Below, piece by piece: positions 5,927-6,374 of a DNA stretch of 6,374 nt; the first letter of the stretch is position 1, and each line of letters begins with the position of its first letter. Where the stretch lies: positions 1-6,374 of the forward strand of contig JADFYT010000143.1 in the NCBI GenBank assembly GCA_015232935.1, in the 5' to 3' direction. Position numbers and translations under genes: made by a program. Below the pieces are notes generated by a model. The model saw only the letters and a list, made by a program, of their open reading frames with translations. It ran no database searches and was not told the origin of the DNA. Source of the DNA: Desulfamplus sp. (lineage in GTDB: Bacteria > Desulfobacterota > Desulfobacteria > Desulfobacterales > Desulfobacteraceae).

Positions 5927-5933
5927 GCGTCAA
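5920..5933. promoter_or_regulatory. inverted repeat over the -35 box, operator candidate
   Basis: TTGAC-AAGC-GTCAA is a perfect 5-bp inverted repeat covering the -35 box of the MscS-like promoter. A dimeric regulator bound here would compete with RNA polymerase. The half-sites are short and the regulator is unknown. Confidence 0.3.
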
Positions 5934-5941
5934 ACTATAAT

Positions 5942-6177
5942 CGGAAAGCAGGTTCAAATTATCGCGGGAATCTATTCGGATTTTAGTGATCAGGGGTAGG
6001 TGTGAACGGTTACAATGGGAGTGTCGGGATATATTAAAAGAGTTTCAGATTGTAGAGTGCCATTTTCTCTCTTTTGTCTTGACACTTGATTCTCCTTATC
6101 TGATCTGCTCTTCATCCTTTTCTATGACCTCGTTCTCTCTGATCTATTCTCTCTCCAATCTGATCATTTGATAGTCT
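5942..6177. other. intergenic stretch with pyrimidine-rich tract
   Basis: No supported gene. A plus-strand open frame over 5986-6171 has no ribosome binding site and reads the pyrimidine tract as Ser/Leu/Phe-rich peptide, so I do not call it. From about 6061 the plus strand is mostly C and T, with CTGATC at 6100, 6139 and 6160. The strand bias is visible, but no regular period is. Confidence 0.5.
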
Positions 6178-6313
6178 CGTAAAAAGTCTCAAACCGGTGT
6201 TTTCTTGGTCTGATAATCCTCTTATTTTATTGGATGCAGGTTTGATGGTACCGTAAAAAGTCCGAAATCGGCGTTTTTTGCTGTGATAACCCTCTGATTT
6301 TATTTGTCTGTAG
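6178..6313. repeat. two diverged direct repeats of about 62 bp, 74-bp period
   Basis: Copy 1 (6178-6240) and copy 2 (6252-6313) both begin CGTAAAAAGTC and share CGG(T/C)GTTTT, CTG/GTGATAA, CCTCT and ATTTTATT in the same order. They differ at scattered positions. CGTAAAAAGTC-type intergenic repeats are familiar from deltaproteobacterial genomes (recollection, not a search). No gene is carried. Confidence 0.65.
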
Positions 6314-6359
6314 AAAACCACGTCCTTTGGGCGTGGTCAAAGGTGTTCGGCTCCGCCTG
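6310..6359. repeat. two adjacent hairpins, possible REP or IS200/IS605-type end
   Basis: CCACGTCC (6318-6325), loop TTT, GGGCGTGG (6329-6336) make an 8-bp stem with one G-T pair. A second, weaker hairpin, TTCGGC-TCC-GCCTGAA (about 6346-6361), follows. GTAG at 6310-6313 lies four bases before the first stem. GTAG plus hairpin is the pattern of REP elements and RAYT/IS200-type ends. The window stops before any transposase could be seen. Confidence 0.4.
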
Positions 6360-6374
6360 AAAAGTGTTTTTAAA

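Noticed and set aside
5920..5941. Perfect TTGACA and TATAAT boxes on the plus strand
   Set aside because: They are only 10 bases apart, too close for a sigma70 promoter, and no gene follows on the plus strand.

Overview
This 6.4 kb window looks like the chromosome of a Gram-negative, moderately low-GC bacterium, probably a deltaproteobacterium (Desulfobacterota). That assignment is inference. It rests on the chemotaxis/response-regulator fusion, the MscS-type channel with a long exported N-terminus, the ISAs1- and IS630-type relics, and the intergenic repeats containing CGTAAAAAGTC. No rRNA, tRNA or CRISPR array was seen.

Layout. (1) 178-2178 (+) encodes a 666-residue soluble protein of three parts: a CheY-like receiver domain, an NrtA/CmpA-like substrate-binding domain with no signal peptide, and a C-terminal CheW adaptor domain. 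(2) 2179-3180 has no recognisable conserved gene. It does hold an ordered set of signals: a weak terminator, a good sigma70-type promoter (2497-2525) overlapping an 8-bp inverted repeat, several stem-loops, a strong Shine-Dalgarno sequence before a 64-codon small ORF (2745-2939), an AT-rich stem-loop and a strong GC-rich hairpin with a G8 tract. Degenerate 22-24 bp pyrimidine-rich repeats follow. (3) 3167-3940 is a transposon graveyard on the minus strand. A 5'-truncated, frameshifted IS630-type transposase is joined in the same frame to the C-terminal third of an ISAs1-type transposase, with one nonsense codon just after the junction. (4) 4047-5843 (-) is a full-length 598-residue MscS-like channel with its own promoter and ribosome binding site. 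(5) 5844-6374 holds the mscS-like promoter and inverted repeat, a pyrimidine-rich tract, two approximately 62-bp direct repeats at a 74-bp period, and two small hairpins at the right edge.

The two intact genes converge on the relic/intergenic region and do not appear to form one operon. The first suggests a cytoplasmic sensor-adaptor that could feed small-molecule binding and phosphorylation into chemotaxis arrays. The second is an inner-membrane osmotic or tension-gated channel. The most interesting items are the REC-SBP-CheW architecture, the apparently doubled beta-domain segment in the channel, and the small transcription unit at 2497-3050.
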